Under the pieces are notes generated by a model. It was not told where the DNA came from and ran no database searches. It was given only the letters and a program-made list of their open reading frames with translations. A stretch of DNA of 64,000 nt, from assembly GCF_011388195.1 (NCBI RefSeq), contig NZ_CP049990.1:2728001-2792000 (forward strand). The letters run 5' to 3'. This stretch comes from Pusillimonas sp. DMV24BSW_D. Its GTDB lineage: Bacteria > Pseudomonadota > Gammaproteobacteria > Burkholderiales > Burkholderiaceae_B. Both the position numbers and the translations under genes were made by a program. Shown piece after piece: positions 1 to 9,655 of this stretch. Position 1 is the first letter of the stretch; each line of letters begins with the position of its first letter.

Positions 1-3000
1 TCCGCAGCAGCTTCTTTACCTTGTTCTGTGCGAAAGATCTAAGTATCACGAACTTCGTTCCCGCCTCCCGCCATTGCAGCTCAAGCGCCTCTAGAGGCAT
101 TGTCGCAATGGTCCGGTCCTCATACTCCCCCTTCAACTGCCGACGGGCGGCATCGCACTGAGCCAACTCATTTGCCAACGACGACATTGCTGCCCGCAAC
201 TCATGGGGATTATGCAGTGAAGCGGAGTCAATGGCAGGTTTACCCAATCGCAAAGTAGGTAGGCGGTCGATCACCGGCCAAGCTTCTGGCGGCAAGGTCG
301 AACAGCCGAACAGCTCACCTAACTCTGCCCTGGCAGAGTTGACTTCCCGTATCGCAATTTGCAGCCGTTGTGCAGTTTCCAGAAGTTTGTCTTGCCATGC
401 ATATGACCACTCTCCTGGGGAGATCAATGAAAGAGGACCATCGAAAGGAAGGTCAGCAACAATAGCGTGTCTCTGGCCCAGCTCAGTTGCCAGTGCACGC
501 AGTTGGTTCCAACTGTGAGTGTCGTGACAATCCTTATCAACGAAGGTAAGCGCAAACGGTACTGGGCCGCTGACCGCGCGTCCTATCGCCTGGAAAATGC
601 TGAATCCTTGTGTGCCAGGCCGGTGGAGCTCTTCGACGTAGGCATTCAGTTGGTCGCGCGTTATGCGCACATCGTCGGTTATCTGCATCCATTCTTGGTC
701 ACAAGGGGTGCTTGCGCGCTGCCACGACCTACCGAGTTGTTGGAGAACAGTTTTGCGATCTGCTTTGTTGGAATGAAGTTCGAGAACCGCAGATCCCAGG
801 CCCTGGCGCACCAAGCGGCGTTGAACGACGTCCAACGCCGCTGCTTTCTCCGCAACAAATAAGACCGTCCGACCTCTCGCCAGTTGGTCTGCGATGATAT
901 TGGTGATAGTTTGACTCTTGCCTGTTCCTGGTGGTCCAATCAGGACAAAATCACGTCGCTCCGCCGCAGCCACAACCGCCGCAAGCTGTGAGCTGTCTGC
1001 TGGTAGCGGAGCCAGAATATCGGCAGGCGCGTGCCTGTGATCAATATCTTCCGGCCGCGGCATAGGTCTTCCTGCGCCTTCGAATGCTTCGCTCGGACTG
1101 TCGACCAGGTGTCTAACCAGCGCGCTTTCTCGCAAGTTGTCGGTGCGGTCGACGAGATCCTTCCACATCAAATACTTTGCGAATGAAAAAGTAGAGAGTG
1201 CGCACTCCTCGAGCACTTCGAAACCGGCAACATCGCGAACCCGTCGACGTACGATTTCAAGAATGCGAGGAATGTCTAGTCCACGCTCGTCGCAAGGCAA
1301 CTCGCCCTCCAGTTCGGGAATACGGAGCTCGAAGTCCCGTTTAAGGAGCTCAAGCAGCGTTGCATTAATCCGAACCTCATCTTCAAGCTGCGTAAGACGG
1401 AACTCGGACTGAGCCGAACGCCGCTCCAGCTTAACCGGCAGGAGCAATAGTGGAGCGCGATAGTGACGAGGCTCCGACTCAGTCCGTTTCCACCTGAGGA
1501 ACCCAACGACCAGAAACAGAGTATTGGTTCCTCCTTCCTGGATATCGCTGCGGGCCTTCCTATACAGCCCAGTAAGGCGATTGGCCATTTCGTGCGCCGT
1601 GAGCGGTACGGCAACTTGACCTTTGGCTAACGCATCCAGCGCTAGGCTGGTTTCAATCGCGCGAGCTTGTTGCGGCGTGACATCACGCCCGGAAAGCGCG
1701 TTCTCGTCCTTAAGGGCTAATAAGCGGAACGTCTTGCCTTCGGCCAATTGGTCCTCAAGTTCCGACACATTTGGGCAAGTCAAGCCTACGGATAGCTTTG
1801 TTTCCTTGAAGTTGAGCAGCTTATTGGCCAGAGAAAGGTCTAACAGCTTACGTTGCCACCTTTCAATTCTCCCCAGCGCAGTTGAAGGAGCCGTTTCAAT
1901 GATGTCGCCCGGTAAGTGCCCAAGATCCAGTGGGCGAGGTAGGGCAGCAGGCGCGGACGCATCAGGGTGCTGATCGGCAGCGATAGGCTCCCTATGACTC
2001 GCAAGTGGACGGATGCGCGCAGCCCGCGCGCGATTGATATCTATTACTTTTTCGAACTCGGTTTCGTTCTCCTCAGAAAGTCTCTCTCTACCGGCTGCCA
2101 TTGCCTGCTCGAAGCCGACGCTGGGACGCTTTGTCAACAAAGTCGTTTCCAGCGCGATGAATTCACGGGCAGCTGCAGCTTTACGTACTGCAATGACATC
2201 AGGCTCTATCAACTTGCCGAAATCATTCTTGGTGATCCACACACCGACCCATGCATGGCCTCGCGAAAAAAGAATGGACGCATGCAATCCTGCGGCTTCA
2301 AATGCTGCAGCCATCAGCAGCGCCGTATCAAGGCAAGTAGCGAGGCCTTCGGCCACGATGCGCTCTGGGTCGCGTATCTTCTGTCCACTCCGCTCAAATG
2401 AGGCCGGTGGAACGGCATACGCCAGATTCAATCCCGTCGCCGCTGACCAGATAGCTCCTGCGATCATCCACACGCGCTGAGGACTATTCGATTGGTATCC
2501 CTCCATCGAACCATCATGTCCCGCGGCCTCTAGTAGCGACGATGCCTGCTTTAACAATCTAGCGACCTGTGGCTGATTCGGAGAGACGAATGCAGCAAGA
2601 ATATTTTCCATCTCATGGAGACCGCCCCATTCGTCTCTCGCCAACAACTCGACTGGGGCCTGGTCGCACAGAACCATATCGTCGCCTATTTTGAGCGAAA
2701 ACTCGAGCTGCCCGACCTCTGCTTCGTCAATACCGCCAAGAATTGCCGTATCAAGCGGTGTAGCTAAATCTCCCAATTCGACTTGCTCCCCGGGCCGGAT
2801 GCGATCAATCTGCCAGACCTTGTCGCGCAGTACTGCAGGCTTCGCACGGAGCGTCAGCGAAACATCGGTTGCCGCTACATCACCGCTGTTATGAATGCAG
2901 AGCGAGTGAAGCACAGACGCATTGTTCTGCGCCATCGCGAAGTTAATCTTCGCGTTGACGCACTTTTCTAGCGCAAGGATGGCTTTCGGTGGCTCTGATG

Positions 3001-3025
3001 CCAGCGAGTTGGCAACGGCCGCACT
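1..3025 (-). CDS. DUF4011 / transglutaminase-like / SF1 helicase protein (C-terminus beyond window)
   Basis: At least 1008 residues are visible and the frame stays open to the window edge, so the C-terminus is missing. Numbered from a GTG at 3025: a transglutaminase-like segment has Cys231 (ATCLDTALL) and His257 (GHAWVGVW). A DUF4011 signature begins near Trp390 (WQRKLLDLSLANKLLNF). A superfamily 1 helicase-type Walker A, GPPGTGKS, lies at 697-704 and is followed by a FVAEKAAALDVV segment typical of UPF1/DNA2-like helicases. The start is uncertain. The only nearby ATG (3044) is in another frame and soon meets a stop, whereas GTG 3025 is in frame after AAGAAAAG. Proteins of this architecture are large and often sit in bacterial defence islands, some with a C-terminal Vsr-like nuclease; any such domain here would be off the window. 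A defence role is inference. Confidence 0.85.
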
Positions 3026-3804
3026 GTTCTGCTTTTCTTGCATATCTCGACCCGATGATCTCTCAACGTGTTCAGGGTAATCTGGAAACCTACCGAACGC
3101 TAGTCTAGTTATGAACTTTGGAACGACTTCAGTCCACTGGGGCCCCACGACTCGCTGAAATTGGAAAATACTCTAACAAAAAGGTATGGTTTAACACATT
3201 TTGAAAGAAACCGAACATCCGTACTACTTCTAAAGCCGTCGTGACACTCCAAATCTGTGCAATGGCGCGAACTCTCGCCTTCTTGAGAAATGTTTGCCCA
3301 TGGACTGTTGTGACTCAGCAAAGCCGATTGAATCCGGGACATCGTCTTCTATGAGCGAAGGTCGTTAAAAAACCACCCCGCTTTTGAGTAAGTATCAACT
3401 TCTCTATTTATGAAACAACTGCCGATAAACTTCGAGCCAAATGCGTCATTTTGTTATCTCTTTACTTGATACCATTTGGTTCCGGAAATTGCGACTGAGC
3501 CCGAGGCGGCTTCTAGTGGGCCGTTTAAGCTTAATCTTGTTATCAACCGAGTTGTTGGGCAATAACTTCTACAAAACCTAGGAATCGCGTCGAATTTTAT
3601 GCGCCCATTTATAACTACTCGCAAACGTAAGCCTACAGAAACGAAACTGCGCCTGTCGCCAGGGCATTGCTTACTGATGGTCAAAAGTGTAATAGCGTGA
3701 TAATCCTTCGTTGTAATTCTCACTCAGCTATGATCGCCAAAGTTCCGGGAGTTAGCAGAAAATGGGCTCTTGTGGAAATGCAAACAAGTTATAAAGGGAA
3801 AATT
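3026..3804. other. Long gap with no convincing gene
   Basis: About 780 bases separate the divergent DUF4011 gene and the small membrane-protein gene. The stretch is more AT-rich than the flanking core genome. The short open frames in it, including minus-strand frames at 3109-3342 and 3454-3723, show no recognisable domain and poor coding character. It presumably holds the two divergent promoters. I see no tRNA, insertion sequence or clear attachment site. Confidence 0.5.
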
Positions 3805-4362
3805 ATGGATCAAACTCAGTCAGCGTTGATAAATCTGCAAGAGGCAGTCAAAAAACACGCGGAGCAACAGCAGAAAATCGCCCTTGAAATTGAAAAGCAA
3901 AAACAACAAGCCGCCACAGACAAAATGGTTAATACTCTAGAGAGAATACTTTCTAGCTCGTATGAAAAGGCGACTGCGTATAACAATGCGGTGATTGTCG
4001 CTGGTTATGCCTCTTTTTTTGCCATCTGGGCAGCAACCAAGCCTGCTTTAACGCAATGGATTTCTATTACCTCGGCCTTATTGATGGTGGTTTCTGCGAC
4101 GATTTTTGTCGGTTATGAGCTATTCAAAATGATCCAAAATTCTCGTACATTTTTGTTGCTTCGTAAAATTGCAAATGATCCAGAGGCTCGTAAAAATCCA
4201 ATGGTGTTCCAATCTAAAACGGAAGCTTTTGAAAGGTTACAACGCAGCGAGTCGCTGCGTTGTATGGGGATTTGGGTTGTGGTCCTGGGATGTACTGTGT
4301 CTACCGCAGTTAGCGCCATCGGACTGTTGGTTTACAGCTACATATATGCCCTTATCAATTGA
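3805..4362 (+). CDS. Small coiled-coil membrane protein, function unknown
   Basis: The ATG at 3805 follows AAAGGGA at a suitable distance and gives 185 residues; an in-frame upstream extension has no ribosome site. Residues about 8-45 are rich in Gln, Lys and Glu and should form a coiled coil. Hydrophobic segments follow at about 61-78, 85-105 and 153-178, with a charged loop between the second and third. I recognise no family. It lies divergent from the DUF4011 gene in DNA richer in A and T than the core genome, so it may be cargo of the same accessory region. No functional link can be shown. Confidence 0.7.
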   Translation: MDQTQSALINLQEAVKKHAEQQQKIALEIEKQKQQAATDKMVNTLERILSSSYEKATAYNNAVIVAGYASFFAIWAATKPALTQWISITSALLMVVSATIFVGYELFKMIQNSRTFLLLRKIANDPEARKNPMVFQSKTEAFERLQRSESLRCMGIWVVVLGCTVSTAVSAIGLLVYSYIYALIN

Positions 4363-4629
4363 GTCTACATAGGCGTTATCAAACCGGCAGGGTATTAGCA
4401 CTGAGAGCACGACAGACCACCGTCTAAAGTTTGCAACCGAAACTGATGAACTGCCCTCAGGTTTATTGTGCGACCGTAAATTAATAATGCCTTTGTTCTT
4501 CGCATCGTGTGCGTTCCGTACGCTGCCGGATCTGGCCGACTGCCGACTAATGAAATCACAACATGGAATACAAGCCACGTTATTACCATTGCAAATGTGA
4601 GCTTGTTAAAAAGCTGCCCACCTAGCAAC
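4363..4629. other. Gap between accessory DNA and the catabolic operon
   Basis: About 270 bases between two convergent genes. A minus-strand open frame (4395-4628) has no recognisable family or ribosome site. No strong hairpin with a T-run was seen. The right edge of the accessory DNA probably lies here, but no repeat marks it. Confidence 0.4.
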
Positions 4630-5682
4630 CTACATCTTCAACAACAAACCGTGCCCGGCGCAATCCCTTGGGCAAAGCATGCCATCACTACCACGTTCGG
4701 GCCACCCTTCAAAAACATCCTCAATAATTGGAAACTCTTCCAACAACAATTGGCCATCGAAAGTCCCCGATAAATGTACAAACAAACCGGGCAAAAAGTG
4801 CGGCGCAACGATTACACCCTTTGCAGCGGCGATACGCGCCACCTCCAGGCAGGGTGTCAGCCCCCCAGCCATAGCCAGGTCGGGTTGAATGACGCCCGCG
4901 ATGCCATCCTCCAGACAAACGACAAAACGATCCAGGCCTTGAAAATGCTCCCCGGTCGCAATAGTCACTCCACTGCCTTTTGCAGCCAAACGGCGGTAGC
5001 CCAGAATGTCATCCGACGGCAGCGGTTCCTCGATAAAGTCCAGCCCATACTCCGCAGCTTGCGCCAGCAAGCGGGACGCCGTTTCGATATTCCCTTTTTC
5101 GTTCGCGTCGGCCATTAGCCGGGCATTGGGCCCAATTGCATCACGAACCGCACGCAAAACGGCCTCATCATCACTGTTCGCATTCACGCGTGGTTTCACA
5201 CCTGCATAGCCGGCTTCGATATAATTCACAGCAAGTTCAGCGCTTTCCCCCGGGGCTGCGTTGGGGCTGAAGCCACCGCTGGCATAAAGCGGCACCGGCA
5301 CAATGTCTCCGCCCATGGCACGCACCAGCGGCTCGTTTCGGCGGCGCGCTGTTAAATCCCATAGGGCAACATCTAATGCCGCAAGCGCCAACATGTTCGG
5401 CCCGTCGCCCGTTCTGTTAAAGCTCTTCTTAATTAGCGCCCAATGAACAGGCGGCGCTTGCAATTGCGCACCCTCAAGAAATCGTGAAGCCTGCGTTTGC
5501 GCAAGCTTTGCAATTACACCCCCGCCGCCACCAATAACATAGGAAAAGCCCAACCCTTCCACGCCATCATCATCACGCAGTGTCGCAACGATAATATCGA
5601 CACCGGTGACGCCGGAGCCGCCAATGGGCTTGGCGAATTTTTTTTCAATCAGTTGAATGTTCGTTGATGTGATTTGAGTCAT
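4630..5682 (-). CDS. Enolase-superfamily enzyme (mandelate racemase / muconate lactonizing type)
   Basis: A 350-residue protein with the superfamily layout: N-terminal capping domain, then a beta/alpha barrel. Metal ligands fit Asp192 (MADANEK), Glu218 or Glu219 (FIEEPL) and Glu245 (TGEH). Asp268 (QPDLAMAGG) and His295 (APHF) match the Asp-His catalytic dyad of the mandelate racemase subgroup. The usual Lys-x-Lys at the end of the second strand reads Lys163-Pro-Arg165 here. The family abstracts a proton next to a carboxylate, giving racemases, dehydratases or cycloisomerases. It is the last gene of the liv/lactonase/amidohydrolase operon, so it probably acts on the carboxylate released by those hydrolases. 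The substrate cannot be named. Confidence 0.87.
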   Translation of the reverse strand: MTQITSTNIQLIEKKFAKPIGGSGVTGVDIIVATLRDDDGVEGLGFSYVIGGGGGVIAKLAQTQASRFLEGAQLQAPPVHWALIKKSFNRTGDGPNMLALAALDVALWDLTARRRNEPLVRAMGGDIVPVPLYASGGFSPNAAPGESAELAVNYIEAGYAGVKPRVNANSDDEAVLRAVRDAIGPNARLMADANEKGNIETASRLLAQAAEYGLDFIEEPLPSDDILGYRRLAAKGSGVTIATGEHFQGLDRFVVCLEDGIAGVIQPDLAMAGGLTPCLEVARIAAAKGVIVAPHFLPGLFVHLSGTFDGQLLLEEFPIIEDVFEGWPERGSDGMLCPRDCAGHGLLLKM

Positions 5683-5770
5683 TGTGAGAAAACCAAAACA
5701 ATTTACCCGCGGGCAAGACTACGGCCGCTACAGCGGCCGCGTCAATGGGTATAAAACGGGAAAATCTCTA

Positions 5771-7510
5771 TTAACCAGAAAAAACACCCAGATCATCGTG
5801 AACTGCCTTGCCGGCCAACAAGGTAGCCAACACGTTGGTCTGCGGAATATCGTCCTCGGGGATCGTCATGATATCGTCTGATAAAACAACCAAATCAGCC
5901 AGCTTACCCACTTCCAGCGATCCAAGCTTATGCTCCCAAAAAGCCACTCTGGCTCCATTAAGAGTATAGGCTCTAAGCGCCTGTTCTCGCGATAAGCACT
6001 CCGCCGCATTTCCAACCAGTTTGCCGGTATACATATCCCTACGTGTCAACATACCCCAGAAAACACGCATTGGCTCGTAGGGCCGGCTATCTGAACATTG
6101 CGCAACCGGTAACCCCGCATCCAGCCATGATTTGAACGGAATGGATTGATTGGTTGTTTCCGGGCCGAACGCCTTCTCGTAAACCGAACCATAATTCAAC
6201 AGAAAATTGGTTGTTGTCGTTGGCAGCACCCCCAAAGACTTACAAACGTGCATATTGCTCTGCGTAGGAAACTGACAATGCTGAATGGTCCATCTTTGAT
6301 CGGTGATCGGCACTTCTTGATTTACCTCTTGGTAAAGATCCAAAACCTTATCTATCGCTGCGCCACCCGAGCATTGAACCTGTACACGCAATCCTGCTTT
6401 TGCCGATTTCATCACGATGTCTTTAAAGGCCTCATCAGTGGGTAGCTGGACGCCAAACCATTCTTTACCGGCCGCGCCGACGTATGAGGCACGCATTAAA
6501 CAAGAGCCGATCGCTGCCGCGCTATCGAACGAAAAGCCCAAGCCACCGAATTTCAAAAGGTCATCCCCGAAACCCTTGCCGGATGCATACCGCGATGTGT
6601 GATCAATTAAATCATCTCCTCGATCGCGATTGGTATAAAAGGCGATGGGATAGGAAATAACGAAATACGTGCGAACCGTTAATTTATCTTCATTCCATAA
6701 ATCCAAATAAGCGCGTTGTGGGCCGGCTGGAATACCGTGGCCTTCGTAAATAGCCGTAATACCAGCGCGGCTAAACGCTTGTACACCGGCCTCAACCGCT
6801 TTGTAGGTGTCCGCTTGCGTTAACTCCGGCATACACGGAAATAGTGAACTCTTTGCCCTAAATGCACCATCCACCACTGGAATGACTTTCGGAAAGTTGA
6901 TATCCCGAAAAACACCTGTCGGCTCACCCTGCTCATCTTTTAATATCTCCACCCCGTCCGGCGCCACGGTAGAAGCAGTGATGCCCGCAAGCTTCAAAGC
7001 CAGACTATTGGCAAAAGCATGGCCCGGAGCAACCAATTGTGGGGGTTCGATATAAACCGGATTATTGGGTGAGACTTTATCCAAATCGTACCTATCGGGC
7101 CATCGTCGTTCAAGCATAGCTTCCGGATAGGCAAAAACATCGGGCTCATCAGCCAAGGGATTACATATGATCCAATCACCCGGTTGTGATTTTTTGACGA
7201 CGTCTTTAATAACACTCAAGACGTCGTCGATCGACTTCGCATTGTTGAAAACAGGACGCGTGAGACGCAAACCAACAGTATCAAGGTGGGGATGTGCGTC
7301 GATAAACCCAGGCACTACCGCTTTACCGCCCAGATCAACCGTTTTGGTGTGTGCATCCGCCAACGAAAGTATTTCGTTGGAAGTCCCGACCGCAAGAATC
7401 ACACCGGCGCTATTTACGGCAATCGCTTCGGCAATCGAATCAGAGTCGTCAACAGTATAAAGACGCGCATTGTGAATAATTAAACTCACACCATTTAGCC
7501 TCGTATCCAT
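5771..7510 (-). CDS. YtcJ-like metal-dependent amidohydrolase
   Basis: About 579 residues, the normal length for the Amidohydrolase_3/YtcJ group. The composite N-terminal beta domain (IIHNARLYTVDD) leads to the metal motif DAHPHLD with His73 and His75. A later conserved IQHCQFPT and the Asp in CSDSRPYEP are further metal or catalytic residues, and the usual AFWEHKLGSLEVGKLADLVVL segment closes the fold. ATG 7510 is preferred because AGGGG lies about 7 nt upstream; a GTG six bases earlier is too close to it. Relatives hydrolyse amides, lactams or N-acyl groups, mostly unassigned. It sits between the binding protein and the enolase-family gene in one operon and is likely cytoplasmic. Confidence 0.88.
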   Translation of the reverse strand: MDTRLNGVSLIIHNARLYTVDDSDSIAEAIAVNSAGVILAVGTSNEILSLADAHTKTVDLGGKAVVPGFIDAHPHLDTVGLRLTRPVFNNAKSIDDVLSVIKDVVKKSQPGDWIICNPLADEPDVFAYPEAMLERRWPDRYDLDKVSPNNPVYIEPPQLVAPGHAFANSLALKLAGITASTVAPDGVEILKDEQGEPTGVFRDINFPKVIPVVDGAFRAKSSLFPCMPELTQADTYKAVEAGVQAFSRAGITAIYEGHGIPAGPQRAYLDLWNEDKLTVRTYFVISYPIAFYTNRDRGDDLIDHTSRYASGKGFGDDLLKFGGLGFSFDSAAAIGSCLMRASYVGAAGKEWFGVQLPTDEAFKDIVMKSAKAGLRVQVQCSGGAAIDKVLDLYQEVNQEVPITDQRWTIQHCQFPTQSNMHVCKSLGVLPTTTTNFLLNYGSVYEKAFGPETTNQSIPFKSWLDAGLPVAQCSDSRPYEPMRVFWGMLTRRDMYTGKLVGNAAECLSREQALRAYTLNGARVAFWEHKLGSLEVGKLADLVVLSDDIMTIPEDDIPQTNVLATLLAGKAVHDDLGVFSG

Positions 7511-7531
7511 CCCCACCCCTTTTTTATGAAA

Positions 7532-8716
7532 CTATTTAACTGTGACCCATTTCCCACCTTCAGCTTTTAAAACAGTGGGTTGCAAAATTGCGTCTCCATC
7601 TTCATTAAACGTAATCGGGCCGACAATACCGGGGTAGTCAGTCATGTTATCCAGACAATCCCTTATTTTCTTTCGGTCCTCTTTCAACTGGTCGGGTTTG
7701 TTCGTTACCCCACTTTTTTCTATACATGTTTTCAGCATGAAAATAGTGTCGTAAATAAGCGCATCAGTATTACCCGGCTTATCCCCACCCGAACGTTTCT
7801 GATATTCGGCGACCCATTGTGCGACCCGCGGATCTGGGTTATCTGTCCAGAAAGGCATCACAACCATCACGCCCTCGGATGACTTCCCGGCAATATCCAA
7901 AAACTTTGCCTCCGACATCCCCAGCGCACCAATAACAGGCTGTGTCAAACCCTGCTTTCTGATTTCACGAACGACATTGCCGCCCTCGTTGTACAGACCT
8001 GCTACGACAATACCGTCGGGATTAATTTGCTTTGTTTTTGTTACCTGCGCGGCATAATCAACATCACCCGTTTGGAATGAGATGTTGTCCAAAATCTCAA
8101 TACCCCGCTCTTTCAAAACCGCAGGAAAGACAGCGGTGCCATCAATTTTGGTAAAAGCATCTTTAACATCGGTCAGGATAACCACATTTTTTATATCCGG
8201 ATTCGCTTTAAGCCAAGCCTCAACAAGGTGACCGTTCATCTGGTCAGACGCCAATGCGTTCCGAAATGCCCATGGACGATTTTTGGCTGCAATACCAGGC
8301 TTAGCCGACGAGGCTGTAATAACCGGCGTTTCACCTCGTACACCCAGTGGGAAAGCCACCTCAGTTTCCGCACTAAAGTAAGGGCCAATAACCGCCAGCA
8401 CCTCATCGTTATAAATCAATCGGCGTGTCTGGCTGATCGCCTCGGCGTTTTCACCGCGTGTATCGTAGAAAAGAAAGTTAACTTTCTCGCCTTTTATTCC
8501 GCCTTCTGCCGCCAACTTTTCTTGGGCCATTTCAACGGCAACTTTTTGGTGTTGACCGTAAGACGCTCCTTTTCCTGACAATGGCGCCAAAATACCGATA
8601 TCAATCTCGGCGTAACTTATCGCCGGCCCCAGAGCAGCAAGAGACATAACAAGCATTGTCGCGCCGGTTCGCATTGTGATATTGCCGTTTTGAAAAAAAC
8701 CTTTAACACCCTTCAT
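7532..8716 (-). CDS. Branched-chain-type ABC transporter substrate-binding protein
   Basis: A periplasmic binding protein of the Leu/Ile/Val (type I) family, about 394 residues from ATG 8716. That start has an excellent AAAGGAG site; the open frame 14 codons further up has none. Residues 1-36 form a long signal peptide ending in ...PAISYA. The mature protein begins IDIGILAPLSGKGASYGQHQK, the usual first strand and ligand loop. It lies between the MBL-fold hydrolase and the amidohydrolase genes and supplies the binding component for the livH/M/G/F genes upstream. The ligand is unknown and need not be an amino acid, since such proteins also bind amides and aromatic acids. Confidence 0.9.
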   Translation of the reverse strand: MKGVKGFFQNGNITMRTGATMLVMSLAALGPAISYAEIDIGILAPLSGKGASYGQHQKVAVEMAQEKLAAEGGIKGEKVNFLFYDTRGENAEAISQTRRLIYNDEVLAVIGPYFSAETEVAFPLGVRGETPVITASSAKPGIAAKNRPWAFRNALASDQMNGHLVEAWLKANPDIKNVVILTDVKDAFTKIDGTAVFPAVLKERGIEILDNISFQTGDVDYAAQVTKTKQINPDGIVVAGLYNEGGNVVREIRKQGLTQPVIGALGMSEAKFLDIAGKSSEGVMVVMPFWTDNPDPRVAQWVAEYQKRSGGDKPGNTDALIYDTIFMLKTCIEKSGVTNKPDQLKEDRKKIRDCLDNMTDYPGIVGPITFNEDGDAILQPTVLKAEGGKWVTVK

Positions 8717-8768
8717 GATGCTCTCCTTTAAGAACTGCTTTTTCAAAGATTCAACCACCGCTTCAAAC

Positions 8769-9629
8769 TCACTCCCACTTGGACTGAGGAATTAAAGAGT
8801 TATGCCGACTGGAAAGATGCGGCTCCACAAAACGCACCCCGTTTACCACGCCCGTTGGAAAATGATCGAAAACCTCGATATCGTGCCCCGGGATAAGTCG
8901 CTCCAACTTAGGCCCCGCCAAAACCTTCATTTGCTCAAAAGTTCTCAACATGCTCCATGCATTTCCCTGGATGTAGCCGGGAGGCCACATACGACGCAAG
9001 TTCTCGAATGTGTAGCAACAATCACCCGCGCAAACGTACGCGCCCCTACTTGTTTTGATTTCAATCCACTGACTGCCGAAGGTGTGCGTGTCCTTGGCCA
9101 GACGGCAAGTAACACCGTTTGCCACTTCTGCGTCACCATCAAGAAAATGCACCTTGCCATCCTCAATCAGCTTGTCCAAAACCCCGAAGTCTTCCCGATT
9201 CAACGACGAAAAGGCCCAGTGATACTTACTGTTCTCAAGATCTCCAAACTCTGAAATAACCTGTTTCCATGCGTCGTACTCATAACGTTGCACAAAAAAC
9301 TCCGCATTTGGAAAGCCAGACAAATTCCCCGCATGATCAAAGTGAAGATGTGTCAAAATCACTTTCCGAATCTTTCCCGGATCAATGCCAAAACGCGATA
9401 ACAATTGATCACTGCGCACAAAATCGGCAAACTTATTACCGGTCATTGATTCACCCGTGGCAAAACCGGTATCGATCAACACGAACTCATCATCATCCGA
9501 TCTCAATAAAGTCACCAGCATCGGGACATCGACCACGCCCCGATTACTATTCACCGGGGAGCCACTCAAAAAGTCGTAGGGCAACTTGCCCATTGCGTAA
9601 CAAAAAGTCCAAATACTCCAATCTTTCAT
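8769..9629 (-). CDS. MBL-fold hydrolase, N-acyl-homoserine-lactonase-like
   Basis: A 286-residue metallo-beta-lactamase fold with the two-zinc motif THLHFDHAG (His94, His96, Asp98, His99), then His182 (KDTHTFGSQ), Asp203 (AGDCC) and a final PGHD histidine. This matches AttM/AiiA-like lactonases and 4-pyridoxolactonase-like enzymes. ATG 9629 has AAAGGA eight bases before it and is preferred over a GTG that almost touches that site. In this operon it lies between the transporter ATPase livF and the binding protein, so opening a lactone or similar ester of an imported compound is a better guess than quorum quenching. That is inference. Confidence 0.87.
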   Translation of the reverse strand: MKDWSIWTFCYAMGKLPYDFLSGSPVNSNRGVVDVPMLVTLLRSDDDEFVLIDTGFATGESMTGNKFADFVRSDQLLSRFGIDPGKIRKVILTHLHFDHAGNLSGFPNAEFFVQRYEYDAWKQVISEFGDLENSKYHWAFSSLNREDFGVLDKLIEDGKVHFLDGDAEVANGVTCRLAKDTHTFGSQWIEIKTSRGAYVCAGDCCYTFENLRRMWPPGYIQGNAWSMLRTFEQMKVLAGPKLERLIPGHDIEVFDHFPTGVVNGVRFVEPHLSSRHNSLIPQSKWE

Positions 9630-9655
9630 TTCCACGTCCTTTGCATCGTTCAGCC

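Noticed and set aside
2943-3044. ATG at 3044 as start of the DUF4011 protein
   Set aside because: Its frame meets a TAA at 2943-2945 after 33 codons; the helicase and transglutaminase motifs are in the frame of GTG 3025.
3109-3342. Minus-strand frame of 77 codons in the accessory gap
   Set aside because: No family features, no ribosome site and unusual composition; treated as non-coding.
3410-3565. Short plus-strand frame with one in-frame TGA (3467-3469) that could be a selenoprotein or broken gene
   Set aside because: Only 52 codons, no ribosome site, no recognisable domain and no selenocysteine insertion hairpin that I can make out.
3500-3620. Possible integron attC-like site (GTTGGGC and GTTATCAAC)
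   Set aside because: Only short matches; no paired inverse core at the proper spacing was found.
3454-3723. Minus-strand frame of 89 codons, considered as a phage or toxin fragment
   Set aside because: No recognisable motif; overlaps another short frame on the other strand and has no good start.
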